Shown here piece after piece: positions 26,567 through 40,401 of a DNA stretch of 64,000 nucleotides (position 1 is the first letter of the stretch; the number at the start of each line of letters is the position of its first letter). The notes beneath the pieces were generated by a model. The model had not been told where the DNA came from, ran no database searches, and worked only from the letters and a program-made list of their open reading frames with translations. This DNA is from Bacteroides cellulosilyticus (GTDB lineage Bacteria; Bacteroidota; Bacteroidia; Bacteroidales; Bacteroidaceae): contig NZ_CP081903.1 in the NCBI RefSeq assembly GCF_020091405.1, positions 1,798,001 to 1,862,000 of the forward strand. Direction: 5' to 3'. A program made the translations under genes and the position numbers.

Positions 26567-27547
26567 TTAATAAAGGGTATAAAACTGTTTTTGAGGAGGA
26601 TTTTTCTTGCTGCCAGGGCGTATATGTGGCACAAGTGTTATATTTGCAGGACACAAATCCATGGCAGCCTGCTTCCTGAAAAACTCAGTCATCTTTTTAA
26701 AAGTCTGCTCATTGAAAGTTATAGGACCGTGCTGTCCCTGGGGTACGGTAATAAACTCTTCCAATCGTCCTTTTGCACTTAAAGCATCTTTAAAGAAGAC
26801 ACTCTGGCAATGAGGAACAACGGTATCGGCATCCCCATGAATCACCAAAAACTTCGGGTCCTTTTCGTCGATATAAGTCATCGGATTCAAAAGGGTCAGC
26901 ACATCCATGTGTTCAGCCGGTGTCCCTCCTATCAAGGCCGCCTCAGGTGAATCTACCCCTTTGGTCGTAGCACAGTTTTCCATGCGCGTCATGTCTATCG
27001 GTCCGAACCAATCCACCACTGCATCCACCCGGCTGCTAAAGGAAGTGCAATCTCCCACATTTCCTTCGATGTCCATCTCCGTATCACCCACCTTATATAC
27101 TTTGACTCCATTGGTAGTGCCGGCCAGTGAAGACAAATGGCCGCCCGATGAAAATCCGGTGATACCGATAAAGGATGTATCGAGCCGGTATTCATCAGCA
27201 TGGGCACGGATAAAGCGCACAGCTGCCTTCACATCATTGATCTGCGCCGGAAACTTCGCATCGCCACTGGAACGATGGTTGATGGAAACCACCGCAAATC
27301 CCCCGTCGAGCAACGGTTTCCCCATCGCCTGGAAAGCCATCTGCTTCATATTATTGGCAAACCAGGCGCTACCGTAGATCAAGACCACCACTTTATATTC
27401 AGTCTGTCCTCCATCGGGCAGATAAATATCGAGTTTATGTCCCTCCAGACTGTCATTAGCATAGTTGATATCAGTCCATTGCGTAATCTGTCCGAAAGAC
27501 ATGAATGAATAGAACAACGCACACACAAATCCAAAAACAAGTTTCAT
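26567..27547 (-). CDS. Secreted alpha/beta-hydrolase carbohydrate esterase (BD-FAE-like)
   Basis: 326 residues from the ATG at 27547, chosen because it begins a proper signal peptide (MKLVFGFVCALFYSFMSFGQ); an in-frame ATG at 27604 would add 19 residues inside the upstream gene. The alpha/beta-hydrolase fold shows an HRSSG oxyanion-region segment, nucleophile Ser133 (GFSSGGH), Asp241 (HGDADTVVP) and His273 (QGQHGP). The family contains feruloyl and acetyl esterases acting on plant polysaccharide esters. A polar tail of about 30 residues after the last predicted helix (LCPANITLVPHIRPG onward) is unusual. It is the third esterase in this part of the operon. Confidence 0.9.
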   Translation of the reverse strand: MKLVFGFVCALFYSFMSFGQITQWTDINYANDSLEGHKLDIYLPDGGQTEYKVVVLIYGSAWFANNMKQMAFQAMGKPLLDGGFAVVSINHRSSGDAKFPAQINDVKAAVRFIRAHADEYRLDTSFIGITGFSSGGHLSSLAGTTNGVKVYKVGDTEMDIEGNVGDCTSFSSRVDAVVDWFGPIDMTRMENCATTKGVDSPEAALIGGTPAEHMDVLTLLNPMTYIDEKDPKFLVIHGDADTVVPHCQSVFFKDALSAKGRLEEFITVPQGQHGPITFNEQTFKKMTEFFRKQAAMDLCPANITLVPHIRPGSKKNPPQKQFYTLY

Positions 27548-27575
27548 ATTTTTCAGTTTATTAAAAAGTTGACAA

Positions 27576-28727
<1,152 letters not shown>

Positions 28728-28734
28728 TTAGATA

Positions 28735-30786
<2,052 letters not shown>

Positions 30787-31092
30787 TTATAAGGTTTCTA
30801 CTCGTTTGCTTTCAAATGCAGTAAGTGCATTGCAAAGAAAGACTTTTTTTGCGGTTTAAATCACTTCCCATGTAACATAAACCTTTCTCTATAGCTCATT
30901 TCCATAAAAAAGTAGAACTTATCGGGCAATTGGATAAAAGATAAGGTGAAGGATGTGAGGGCTGAAAAGCGGATATATTGATGGTCTACTCATAACGACA
31001 AAAAGGCCATACTAATATTTCTTTCAGTATGGCCCTCATGAACTTTACCTATAATATCTATCGTCCTATTGAAATAATGAATATCATTTTTA
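30787..31092. other. Intergenic region between susD and the esterase genes
   Basis: About 300 bp with no gene. It contains the terminator hairpin at 31000-31034. The rest is AT-rich, and I see no clear promoter. Confidence 0.6.
31000..31034 (-). terminator. Rho-independent terminator after susD
   Basis: On the minus strand a 9-bp stem GGCCATACT/AGTATGGCC (31026-31034 with 31005-31013) is followed by five Ts. It lies about 60 bp after the susD stop. It probably lets susCD transcripts exceed enzyme transcripts. Confidence 0.8.
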
Positions 31093-32814
31093 TTAATTTG
31101 CCCAACCGCGTACCTGATGTATTTGGTCGTTGATTTCGATTATATTTTGTGGAAGTGGCCAGTATTCGTTCTTGCCCTCAACGAATTTAAGTGTAATGTT
31201 AGCTTCGGCATATGGGTGACGTATGTCATACACAAGCTTGTGAGGTCTACTGCCACCGGAAGTCCAATATTCGTCAGTTTGATAAGGAACGTTATCAAGC
31301 ACCTTGTCGTAGCACTGCTTGGCAATACCCCAACGAACGATGTCGAACCAACGGCAGCCTTCGAACCAAAGTTCATATTGCTTTTCGTTTTGAAGCACTT
31401 CGAGGTCAACAGTGGCAGATACGGTTGCTGAACCTGCGCGTTGCTGAATCTTGTTGATATACTTCTTAGCTTCATCCGGCTGACTTGATAAACAAGCTTC
31501 TGCATAAATCAGATAAGCTTCACCCAAACGGGCAATGCAGAGGTTTGTATTGTTACAGTTGTCACCTACAGAGAGGTCAGCGTCGTTAGGATGCATCATC
31601 ATCTTCACTTCCATCACGTCACTACGAGAGAATGAACCATAAGTATTGGTGATACCACGGTTTTCGTCAAATTCTTTATCTGCGCGAGTAGTGCAAGTAG
31701 CATCGCTTTTCCAACCGCAGAGTTTTTCATCGTAAAAGAATTCGTCAGAAGTCAAGAAAGTAGCTTTACGACGATAGCTGTCACCATCGTTTGCCAGCAT
31801 TTTGTGAGCAAACTCATGATTGATAGAGCCACCACCCCAACCACCGGCTGAGCAAATAAGTGGACTCGTACCACCACCTTTAATATCATCACCACGCCAG
31901 TTGAGTACGTTGGCCACCATCCAACGGCCACGATTATTACCACCTCTCCATGAGTCTGTACCACCTGCGGCCGCTGTATTAGTAACATAGTTGAATTCGA
32001 AAATCTTTTCTTCACAACCATCACCTTCTACGTGGAACAAGTCACGGAAACGTTCACCCGGAACGAGGTCGTAGTTTTGAGACTCTACAAGGGGTTTCAT
32101 TACGCTAATCACCTTGGCATTGTCACCTGCAAAAAGAGCAGACTTACCGGCTACGAATCGAGCGAAACCTTGAGTTACAACCCAAGCACCTTCTTGATCA
32201 TTCTTACCTTTACGTTCGGGCAAGTCAGAAAGAGCCTCTTCACATTCTTTCACGCACCAATCAAAGATAGCCTTCTGTGACTCTGCATTCACCGGTTTTT
32301 CATCGGTGATGAGGTGATCAATCAAAGGGGGCTGATAATACACCTGTGCAGCCAGCATGTGTGCCCATGCACGCATCACCTTAGCTTCGGCAACAGCTTG
32401 TTTCTTAACAGGAGTATCAGCTGTTTCACCAAAATAGTGAATTATCAAGTTGGCAGAATAGATTGCCTTATAGATGTGATTATAAAGCGTACTGATAGGG
32501 GCATAGCTGGGATCATAACGGAACTCATTAAGTCTACGGAAATCTGCATGGTCGTCAATGTTACCACCGGCTGCAAACACGTCGTCGGCAGAGTAGTTAA
32601 GACCCATGATATATGCATTCCAGATACCTTCAGTAGCACCGATTTCTCCGATATAAGTAGCATACATGGCTGTCAACGCGGATTCGGCATCCGCATCAGT
32701 CTTGTAGAAGTTAGCTGTACTGCTGGTTGCTTTCTGTTCCACATCAAGCATGTCTTCACACGCAGTAAACATCATACTTGAAAGCAAAGCGATTGATAAA
32801 AATATTTTTTTCAT
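31093..32814 (-). CDS. SusD/RagB-family glycan-binding lipoprotein
   Basis: 573 residues with lipobox MFTAC (Cys19), so surface-anchored. SusD hallmarks are the N-terminal DMLDVEQKATSSTANFYKTDADAESAL, TPR-like helices (AEAKVMRAWAHMLAAQVYY) and the C-terminal ELWFEGCRWFDIVRWG followed by YWPLPQNIIEIN. SusD proteins bind oligosaccharides over the SusC pore and act as a lid for import. The start lies 21 bp after the susC stop. Xylan specificity is inferred from the neighbouring esterases, GH43 and GH3 genes. Confidence 0.97.
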   Translation of the reverse strand: MKKIFLSIALLSSMMFTACEDMLDVEQKATSSTANFYKTDADAESALTAMYATYIGEIGATEGIWNAYIMGLNYSADDVFAAGGNIDDHADFRRLNEFRYDPSYAPISTLYNHIYKAIYSANLIIHYFGETADTPVKKQAVAEAKVMRAWAHMLAAQVYYQPPLIDHLITDEKPVNAESQKAIFDWCVKECEEALSDLPERKGKNDQEGAWVVTQGFARFVAGKSALFAGDNAKVISVMKPLVESQNYDLVPGERFRDLFHVEGDGCEEKIFEFNYVTNTAAAGGTDSWRGGNNRGRWMVANVLNWRGDDIKGGGTSPLICSAGGWGGGSINHEFAHKMLANDGDSYRRKATFLTSDEFFYDEKLCGWKSDATCTTRADKEFDENRGITNTYGSFSRSDVMEVKMMMHPNDADLSVGDNCNNTNLCIARLGEAYLIYAEACLSSQPDEAKKYINKIQQRAGSATVSATVDLEVLQNEKQYELWFEGCRWFDIVRWGIAKQCYDKVLDNVPYQTDEYWTSGGSRPHKLVYDIRHPYAEANITLKFVEGKNEYWPLPQNIIEINDQIHQVRGWAN

Positions 32815-32835
32815 ATCTCTTTCGATTAATTATAA

Positions 32836-35800
32836 TTAGAATGTAACACTTACGCCAAATACCATCTTTTTCATGATAGGATATGCACCCTTGTCGAGAC
32901 CCGGACAGTTGTATTCATTTGTACAGGTTTCAGGGTCGAGACCCGGATACTTGGTGAATGTGAAGAAGTCGTCCAATGATACGTAAAAACGTGCGTTGTC
33001 GATGAATACTTTATTGGTGATCCTCTTAGGCAATGTGTAACCAAGTTGAATTTGCTTAATCTTGAAGAACGAGCCATCGTAAACCATGGCAGATGAACGC
33101 CAGAATGTACCGCTACCTGTTACAGAAGCTGCGTCAGGAAGTTTGCCAGACTTGAAGTCTTTATAAATACCTTCTGATAAGTTGTTGTAGCCTGAACGAT
33201 AGAGACCGTAGTAGACATCGTTACCGGCAGCACCGGTACCGAACAAAGTGAAGTCGAACCCCTTGTATTCAGCATTCAAGGTAATACCGTAAGTCAAAGT
33301 AGGAAGACCGGAACCGATGTTGGTCATGTCCTCAGCTTGTGGGTCGTTGGTCAATTCGCCATCTTTGGTGTAGTATTGTGCAGTACCGTCAGCAGCACGG
33401 CCCGCATACTTAAAACCGCGCATGTACCATATGGGTTCGCCTTGCTCGAAGTAGCAACGAACAACTTCGGGAGATGCACCTTCAACAGTTGCGCCGGAAA
33501 TACGTTCGATAGATGGATCGAGGTAAGTCACTTCATTGTGAAGTGTGGCCATGTTAGCAGATATGCCATATTTGAAGTCACCGATATGGTCTTTCCAGCT
33601 AAGTTCTACTTCGAAACCGCTGTTTTCAACTTTACCGGCGTTCATTGTCATAGAAGAAACACCTGATTCAGGCATAGTGGGAGCACTTACAAGCAAGTCC
33701 TTGGTATTCTTCTTGTAATAGTCGAGACCAACGCTCAATCTGTCGTTTAAGAAACGGAAGTCAGCACCCAAGTCGATTTGTTCTGAAGTTTCCCAAGTCA
33801 GGTTAGGGTTGGCAATACCGTTAGGCATTGAACCAAAAGTAACGGCACTTGTTGAACCATAGTTATAGAATTGTGAATTCGTATTAATACCGGCTGTATA
33901 TGCATAGTTACTCAATACGTTTACGTTACCATTCTGTCCCCAAGATGCACGGAGCTTACCGTATGACATGATGCTTGGATTGACGTTATCTTTGAAGAAG
34001 CTTTCGTTTGAGAATGTCCAGCCTGCAGATGCAGAGAAGAACTTACCCCAACGGTTGTCTTTCGAAAGTTTAGAAGAGTCGAATGCATCGGCACGGAAGT
34101 TAGCCTGAACGCTATAGCGGTTGTCGTAGCTATAAGTTACACGGCCGAAGTAAGAGAGTGCTCGAGTAGTGCCCTTTATGCCGCCGATGTTCTTCGTTGT
34201 TCCTTCATTAGCATTTACACAATCGAGGTAGATGAAGTTAGAAGAATAAGCTTTAAGGATGTCCGAACCGGAAGCATTGGCGCTGACAAAATTTGAATCG
34301 CTTTGGCGATATGACATACCGGCCATGGCACCTACAGCGTGTTTGCCGGCGAAGATATCGTTATAGTTGGCGAAGTTTTCCCATTGATACCAAGTAGAGT
34401 TTCTACTAGCGCCAGAGATAATGTAGTTGTCACCTTTGGTTTGACCATTGAGGTAGTAGGGGTATTGATAGTCAGATTCGTTGTTGAAGGAGATACGATA
34501 ACCCAAACGAGAAGTGAAAGTCACTTGCTTGACAGGAGTAACGTTCATGTAAGCGGTACCATTAACGTTTACGCCACTGTTGCGTGATTCTGAACGGTCG
34601 CGTTGCGAGAAGGGGTTGCCACCGGCAAGACGTTGGTTGAAGTAGGAAGTAGCATAATAGCCGTTTTCATCACCAAAGAGAGTGTAGTTAGAATCACCTG
34701 CTTGAATTTTATTGTAGTAGTCACGATATTCACCCAACATTTGTTCCGGTTTTGTCCAGTAGAGCGGAGTCAGCGGGTCAATCAAAAGAAGCATCTCGAA
34801 GGAAGAACCATAACCTTGTTCGGATATACCACGAGTACTCCATTTCTCAATAGAGGTGTTGGTACCTACTTTCAACCAATCCTTAATCATATAATCGGCA
34901 TTGATTTGAGCAGTAAGACGTTCGTACTTATCTTTGCTACCCTTAACGATACCGTCTTGGTTCACATGGTTCACACTTAAGAAATATGAACCGCGGTCGT
35001 TGCCACCTTCTAAAGTAAGGGTGTGTTGTTGAGCCCAAGTATCTTCGAAATAAGCCTTCAACCAGTCTGTATTGGTATTAGGATCCCATCCGTATTGAGT
35101 TTGAGCATCAGCCAAAGCGGCATTCACAGATTCAGCGCCAAGCTGCATAGTCATCCAGTCCTTGAATTGAGTAGCGTTAAGAAGACTGGGTACGTCACCG
35201 AGTGATTGGTTAGTCCACTTGCCGCTATAAGTAATAGAACTTCGTCCTTTTTTACCCGATTTAGTAGTGATAAGAACAACACCGTTACCGGCTTCAGCGC
35301 CATAGATAGCAGCCGAAGCAGCATCCTTCAATACTTCCATTGATTCAATCATAGAAGGATCGAGGTATTGGATAGAGCTGACTTGCAAACCATCAACAAT
35401 CAACAAAGGACCGATGTTGTTTGAGTTTGAAGAATAACCACGAACGCGGATTGATGCGCCTTGACCCGGTTTACCGGAACCATTCAGAATTTGTACACCC
35501 GATGCCTTACCTTGCAAAGCAGCGGCAGCATCGGTAGTAGACAAACCTTTCAGCTCATCGGCCTTTACTGAAGCTACCGAACCGGTAAGGTCACTCTTGC
35601 GTTGCACGCCATAACCTACAACCACTACTTCGTCAAGTACTTCGGTGTCTTCTTCCAGACGGAAGTTGATTACGTTACGACCACTCACTTTTACAGTCTG
35701 TGACTTGTACCCTATAAAAGATGCTTCAAGGGTAGCATTACTACTTTCAACTGATATAGAATAATTACCATTGAGGTCGGTAATACAACCGTTGTGGGTT

Positions 35801-35961
35801 CCATTCTCCAGAATAGTCACCCCAATCATCGGCTCAGAATCATTGGCCGAGACAACAGTACCCTTGACTTGAAATTGCGCCGATGCTGACATACATGCCA
35901 AAAGCATAAGCATAAACAGAAAAGGAATCTTCTGATTTTTTTTGACTACATTTTTCATCAT
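32836..35961 (-). CDS. SusC/RagA-family TonB-dependent transporter
   Basis: 1041 residues. Signal peptide ending ASAQ; a carboxypeptidase-regulatory-like domain (FQVKGTVVSANDSEPMIGVTI); TonB-box region (VLDEVVVVGYGVQRKSDLTGSV); plug domain (LQGKASGVQILNGSGKPGQGASIRVRG); and a large beta-barrel ending FGVSVTF with the terminal Phe of outer-membrane proteins. It imports xylo-oligosaccharides with the SusD partner. The 262 bp upstream have a long hairpin but no recognisable TAnnTTTG element, as is common for HTCS-activated promoters. Start: two consecutive ATGs; the first is used. Confidence 0.97.
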   Translation of the reverse strand: MMKNVVKKNQKIPFLFMLMLLACMSASAQFQVKGTVVSANDSEPMIGVTILENGTHNGCITDLNGNYSISVESSNATLEASFIGYKSQTVKVSGRNVINFRLEEDTEVLDEVVVVGYGVQRKSDLTGSVASVKADELKGLSTTDAAAALQGKASGVQILNGSGKPGQGASIRVRGYSSNSNNIGPLLIVDGLQVSSIQYLDPSMIESMEVLKDAASAAIYGAEAGNGVVLITTKSGKKGRSSITYSGKWTNQSLGDVPSLLNATQFKDWMTMQLGAESVNAALADAQTQYGWDPNTNTDWLKAYFEDTWAQQHTLTLEGGNDRGSYFLSVNHVNQDGIVKGSKDKYERLTAQINADYMIKDWLKVGTNTSIEKWSTRGISEQGYGSSFEMLLLIDPLTPLYWTKPEQMLGEYRDYYNKIQAGDSNYTLFGDENGYYATSYFNQRLAGGNPFSQRDRSESRNSGVNVNGTAYMNVTPVKQVTFTSRLGYRISFNNESDYQYPYYLNGQTKGDNYIISGASRNSTWYQWENFANYNDIFAGKHAVGAMAGMSYRQSDSNFVSANASGSDILKAYSSNFIYLDCVNANEGTTKNIGGIKGTTRALSYFGRVTYSYDNRYSVQANFRADAFDSSKLSKDNRWGKFFSASAGWTFSNESFFKDNVNPSIMSYGKLRASWGQNGNVNVLSNYAYTAGINTNSQFYNYGSTSAVTFGSMPNGIANPNLTWETSEQIDLGADFRFLNDRLSVGLDYYKKNTKDLLVSAPTMPESGVSSMTMNAGKVENSGFEVELSWKDHIGDFKYGISANMATLHNEVTYLDPSIERISGATVEGASPEVVRCYFEQGEPIWYMRGFKYAGRAADGTAQYYTKDGELTNDPQAEDMTNIGSGLPTLTYGITLNAEYKGFDFTLFGTGAAGNDVYYGLYRSGYNNLSEGIYKDFKSGKLPDAASVTGSGTFWRSSAMVYDGSFFKIKQIQLGYTLPKRITNKVFIDNARFYVSLDDFFTFTKYPGLDPETCTNEYNCPGLDKGAYPIMKKMVFGVSVTF

Positions 35962-36105
35962 AATTAGTTTAAGAATTAATAATTGCGTTTTTCATTCATC
36001 ATTAGCTACCGCTACAATAGTTCTCTAGCTATCATCATACATACATTTCATAGTTTTCAATTATTTAAGATTAATATAAGAGAAAGGCAATTCATTTTTT
36101 AACTC

Positions 36106-36168
36106 TGAATCGGCAAGACAACTGCTGAGTCGCATTATTAATTTAAACTGGTTGCCTGAGCCGATTCA
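36106..36168 (-). other. Long-loop inverted repeat between GH43 and susC
   Basis: 9-bp arms TGAATCGGC (36106-36114) and GCCGATTCA (36160-36168), extended by partial pairing of CAAC with GTTG. It lies between the GH43 stop at 36224 and susC. It could be a weak terminator or part of the susC leader. Confidence 0.45.
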
Positions 36169-36223
36169 TTATTTTTGAGTGGGGTTACCCGTTCATAGCA
36201 CTTTAAGGTAATAGGGTTTGTTG

Positions 36224-37681
36224 TTAATGATCACGGAAATTCCATTTGGAATTATCACTGTTCATATCGAATTCGCCGAGAGAAGGAGTGCTGTCTCCTA
36301 CGGATACCAGAACCAGTTCCTTGTCAGTTCCCGGCACTTCTTTGGGCATGATCCGGTAGGTGCCGTCTGTCAACTGGTCGATTCGCCACAGTTGTTCGGG
36401 GGCTCCCGTGAACTCAGGAACTGTCACGACTTCCGCATCTGTCGTGGCGGCCAGTGCGCGATTGGTTCCTTCAATCACAATCTTGTAATAAGGGCCGCCC
36501 AGATATCCGCCTCCATCGGGCACGGCAGTAATGGTCCACTTCTGATGAGGACGGAACATATAATCGCCGATTCTTACGTTGATTTTTCCTTGTGGCCAAG
36601 TCCCGATCACATCTTCCAACGTCTGCGATTTCAAAGGTACGACGGGCGTGTCATCTTTTTCCCAAAAGCGGTGTCTGGTATATTCCATACGTACAAAATC
36701 GACGGCAAGTTCAAGGGCATACCCTCTACGCTCGGATTCAATCTCATACGTTCCCTCTTTGAAGACCTCGCCGGCAACGGGCCAGCCGTTCTTCCATAAA
36801 AGCGGGCGTATGCCCAGCACACTGCGGCCACCCTGGTCGAAATCGGCCTCAAAGTGGCATGACATCTTCTCCACTCCATCGGCCACTTTGAAAAGCCCGA
36901 AGTGTCCCGGACCGGTTTGGCGGTTACCTGCGGCAATCACCATCTTGCCACCGCCTTCCAGCATTTTTCTTCCCATATTATCGACATACGGTCCCGTCAC
37001 TTTGCGCGAGCGGCCGACAACAATATTGTAGGTGGAGTTCGGGCCATCGCAGCAAGTGCCGTGTGTTCCCAGAAGGTAATACCAGCCATCACGATAGATC
37101 AGATCGGTTGCTTCACAGTCAATGGCGATGTCGATTTCTTTGTTGCCCTCCATCCGTTTGCCGGTTGCGGGGTCGAGTTCTACAAGCCTGATAAAGCCGA
37201 AATACGTGCCGTAAGACAACCACAAGCGTCCGTCTGTCGGGTCGAGCAGAAGTCCGGCATCAATGGCATCGCAATCTTCATCATTCACTGAGGAGGCCAC
37301 TTCTATAGGCTCCGTATATTTAAAATCCGGGGAATTGGGGTCTAGAGTTTTATTCCACATGGTTAATACTTTACCGCTGTGTCCTCCGCCGAGCCCTCCT
37401 CCTGTGGCACTGTAAGCAATCAGATAGCGGTCGCCAATTTTCACGGCATCGGGTGCGGCGCCTCCGCCGGGCCTTACTCCACCACCATTCCATGTCCAGC
37501 CGTCTTCAGATATCAATCCGCCTCCACCTGTGCCGAAAGTGTAATATTTACCATCGCACTCCATGATAGTGGACGGGTCGTGGATGTATGGAGTGCCGAT
37601 TTGTGCAATTGCTTTTTCAGATGTCAATACAAACATCAGGGCTGCCGTGCCCAGAAGTATAGCTTTTGTTTTCATGATCAT
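36224..37681 (-). CDS. GH43 glycoside hydrolase with C-terminal ricin-type beta-trefoil
   Basis: 485 residues with signal peptide ending AIAQ. GH43 triad visible: Asp35 (YIHDPSTI), Asp141 (CDAIDAGLLLDP), Glu190 (AIDCEATDLIY). The C-terminal part (from about 370) looks like a ricin-type lectin domain (IVIEGTNRALAAT, EQLWRIDQLTDGTYRI, DNSKWNFRD). Likely an arabinofuranosidase or xylosidase on decorated xylan. Its first ATG overlaps the preceding stop codon (ATGA), so the two genes are translationally coupled; a second ATG two codons on is an alternative start. Confidence 0.92.
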   Translation of the reverse strand: MIMKTKAILLGTAALMFVLTSEKAIAQIGTPYIHDPSTIMECDGKYYTFGTGGGGLISEDGWTWNGGGVRPGGGAAPDAVKIGDRYLIAYSATGGGLGGGHSGKVLTMWNKTLDPNSPDFKYTEPIEVASSVNDEDCDAIDAGLLLDPTDGRLWLSYGTYFGFIRLVELDPATGKRMEGNKEIDIAIDCEATDLIYRDGWYYLLGTHGTCCDGPNSTYNIVVGRSRKVTGPYVDNMGRKMLEGGGKMVIAAGNRQTGPGHFGLFKVADGVEKMSCHFEADFDQGGRSVLGIRPLLWKNGWPVAGEVFKEGTYEIESERRGYALELAVDFVRMEYTRHRFWEKDDTPVVPLKSQTLEDVIGTWPQGKINVRIGDYMFRPHQKWTITAVPDGGGYLGGPYYKIVIEGTNRALAATTDAEVVTVPEFTGAPEQLWRIDQLTDGTYRIMPKEVPGTDKELVLVSVGDSTPSLGEFDMNSDNSKWNFRDH

Positions 37682-38376
37682 TTATAGCTGATAGTAATGT
37701 TTTTAACGGGTGTTCCATTCTCATTGAGGAAGCGAACACAGAAATCACTCATTCCGGGACCGTTGATGATGGCTCCGCGAATGATGTTCTTGCCCTTCTT
37801 TAAAGTCAGCCGGCGCGAAAGGCAGTCATCCTTGACCATACGCCGGTCGCCCGAAAGAATAACGGCTTCCTCACCGTTCAGCCACCACATGGATGCGGAG
37901 TTGGAACCTACTGACATCCGGATGTTCTCCATGTCTTCGGGACATTCTATGACTGTGACTGCCCAGAACAGCACGCCGTACACTTGTTTCTTCAGGCCGG
38001 AGGCAAAACGGAAGAGCTTCACGTTGAACAGCTTGCTGTCGAGCGCGTGCCAGGTTAGCTTTTGTTTGCCTACTTTCACTTTATCCCCGTCTTTGGGCAG
38101 AACGGTGAATTGATTGGGAAAATACTCGGTTGCAAATGCTTCGCGAATGTAACTGTCGGTAAAGACCGTGTTGGAACGGTTGGGCTTGTCGATGGGTTCC
38201 AGCAACAGCCAGCGCTGGATAAAGCCCTCACTGTCAGGTGAAATCATATTCGTGGTTGCCGGAGAAAAGTAGTCTGACAACCGGGGGGACGCTTCATTCT
38301 TTTGAGCATAGCCATGTAACCCCATCATAGCCGCGATACAAGCCGCCAACAATGATTTTCGATGGAAGATATTCAT
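37678..38376 (-). CDS. Secreted beta-sandwich protein of the PUL, function unknown
   Basis: 232 residues with signal peptide ending GYAQ. No catalytic motif is evident. The C-terminal half (MSVGSNSASMWWLNGEEAVIL, LTLKKGKNIIRGAIINGPG) resembles the galactose-binding-like jelly-roll domains attached to glycosidases and esterases, where an Asn-Gly-Glu loop precedes a Lys-Gly-Lys-Asn turn. It could be a stand-alone carbohydrate-binding protein or a piece of a former multidomain esterase. It is coupled by ATGA overlap to the GH43 gene and lies 28 bp after the CE1 gene. Confidence 0.78.
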   Translation of the reverse strand: MNIFHRKSLLAACIAAMMGLHGYAQKNEASPRLSDYFSPATTNMISPDSEGFIQRWLLLEPIDKPNRSNTVFTDSYIREAFATEYFPNQFTVLPKDGDKVKVGKQKLTWHALDSKLFNVKLFRFASGLKKQVYGVLFWAVTVIECPEDMENIRMSVGSNSASMWWLNGEEAVILSGDRRMVKDDCLSRRLTLKKGKNIIRGAIINGPGMSDFCVRFLNENGTPVKNITISYK

Positions 38377-38404
38377 CGTTATAGTCTGTTTTATTGATTA
38401 TACA

Positions 38405-39577
<1,173 letters not shown>

Positions 39578-39724
39578 TTAGATATAAAATTAATGATTCA
39601 GTGAATTTGTCTATTCAGTGGATGTTGAGCGTAAAATTACTCTGCTAATGCTTTGTGCTGGATTACTATTTTACTTTCGGGGAGGATTTTTTTAGGAGGG
39701 TAAGATTAATCCACCGGATAGAAA

Positions 39725-39762
39725 GAAAAATCCCCTTCCTGATATTGAATAGGAAGGGGATT
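39725..39762 (-). terminator. Rho-independent terminator of the DUF6483-like gene
   Basis: On the minus strand AATCCCCTTCCT and AGGAAGGGGATT form a 12-bp stem around a short AT-rich loop, then a T-rich run. It is 65 bp after the stop at 39827 and isolates that gene from the PUL. Confidence 0.85.
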
Positions 39763-39826
39763 ATAACCCGTCTTTTGCCTTATATGGAAGGGATTTAGTA
39801 CAACAAAGTCACCTTAACTTTATGCC

Positions 39827-40225
39827 TTACGCTTGCGATGTCTCCAGCATATTAATCAGTTGTACCCGCTGGATAGAAAAACTATTGCTCTTCTTCTGTA
39901 CATACTTCAATAATTCAAGCCCATCCTGATGAAGCTTGGATTTCCGCAGCAAGTCGTCTGCTTCCATATCATCAGATATCTTCAGCATAGTCATGGCGGC
40001 AAGTTCTATTTTCCCCATTTCATTGGGATCGCCTTTATACCGGTCTACCAGTTCTTGCGTATCCATACTTAACAGCTCATCGGTAGGGAAGCCTAATATC
40101 TGCCGGGTCAGACCGTCATATTCAGTCCATTCATTCCAGCGATACTTCTTTTTCTTGAGCAGGGCGTTCACAATCAAAGAAATGATCTCTTGAATCATTC
40201 GTATCAGGTAATCTTGTTTAATCAT
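39827..40225 (-). CDS. DUF6483-like cytoplasmic helical protein
   Basis: 132 residues, no signal peptide. The N-terminal helix (IKQDYLIRMIQEIISLIVNALLKKKK) and the following TPR-like helices (EADDLLRKSKLHQDGLELLKYV) fit the small family DUF6483 as I remember it; the assignment is tentative. It is divergent from the LOG gene and has its own terminator. No function is known to me. Confidence 0.7.
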   Translation of the reverse strand: MIKQDYLIRMIQEIISLIVNALLKKKKYRWNEWTEYDGLTRQILGFPTDELLSMDTQELVDRYKGDPNEMGKIELAAMTMLKISDDMEADDLLRKSKLHQDGLELLKYVQKKSNSFSIQRVQLINMLETSQA

Positions 40226-40360
40226 AATTATCTATGTTTTTATAGGTGATGGTAAATCCGGTTAATTGTTTCTCGGAGCTTTGACAATTCCGGCTTTTTA
40301 TAAAGCAGTACTTTGTGCTCACAAAATTAGTGATATTTTTAAGATATCGCTGAAAATCCA

Positions 40361-40368
40361 TACCTTTG
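40361..40368 (+). promoter_or_regulatory. Bacteroides -7 element (TACCTTTG) for the LOG operon
   Basis: Matches TAnnTTTG, 34 bp before the ATG at 40402. A TTTT in place of the -33 TTTG lies 20 bp upstream. Confidence 0.55.
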
Positions 40369-40401
40369 TGCACATTAATAATATAAGGTATAGCAATTTC
40401 C

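Noticed and set aside
35962..36105. Bacteroides -7/-33 promoter for susC
   Set aside because: No TAnnTTTG match found on the minus strand; the promoter is probably activator-dependent and not identifiable by eye.
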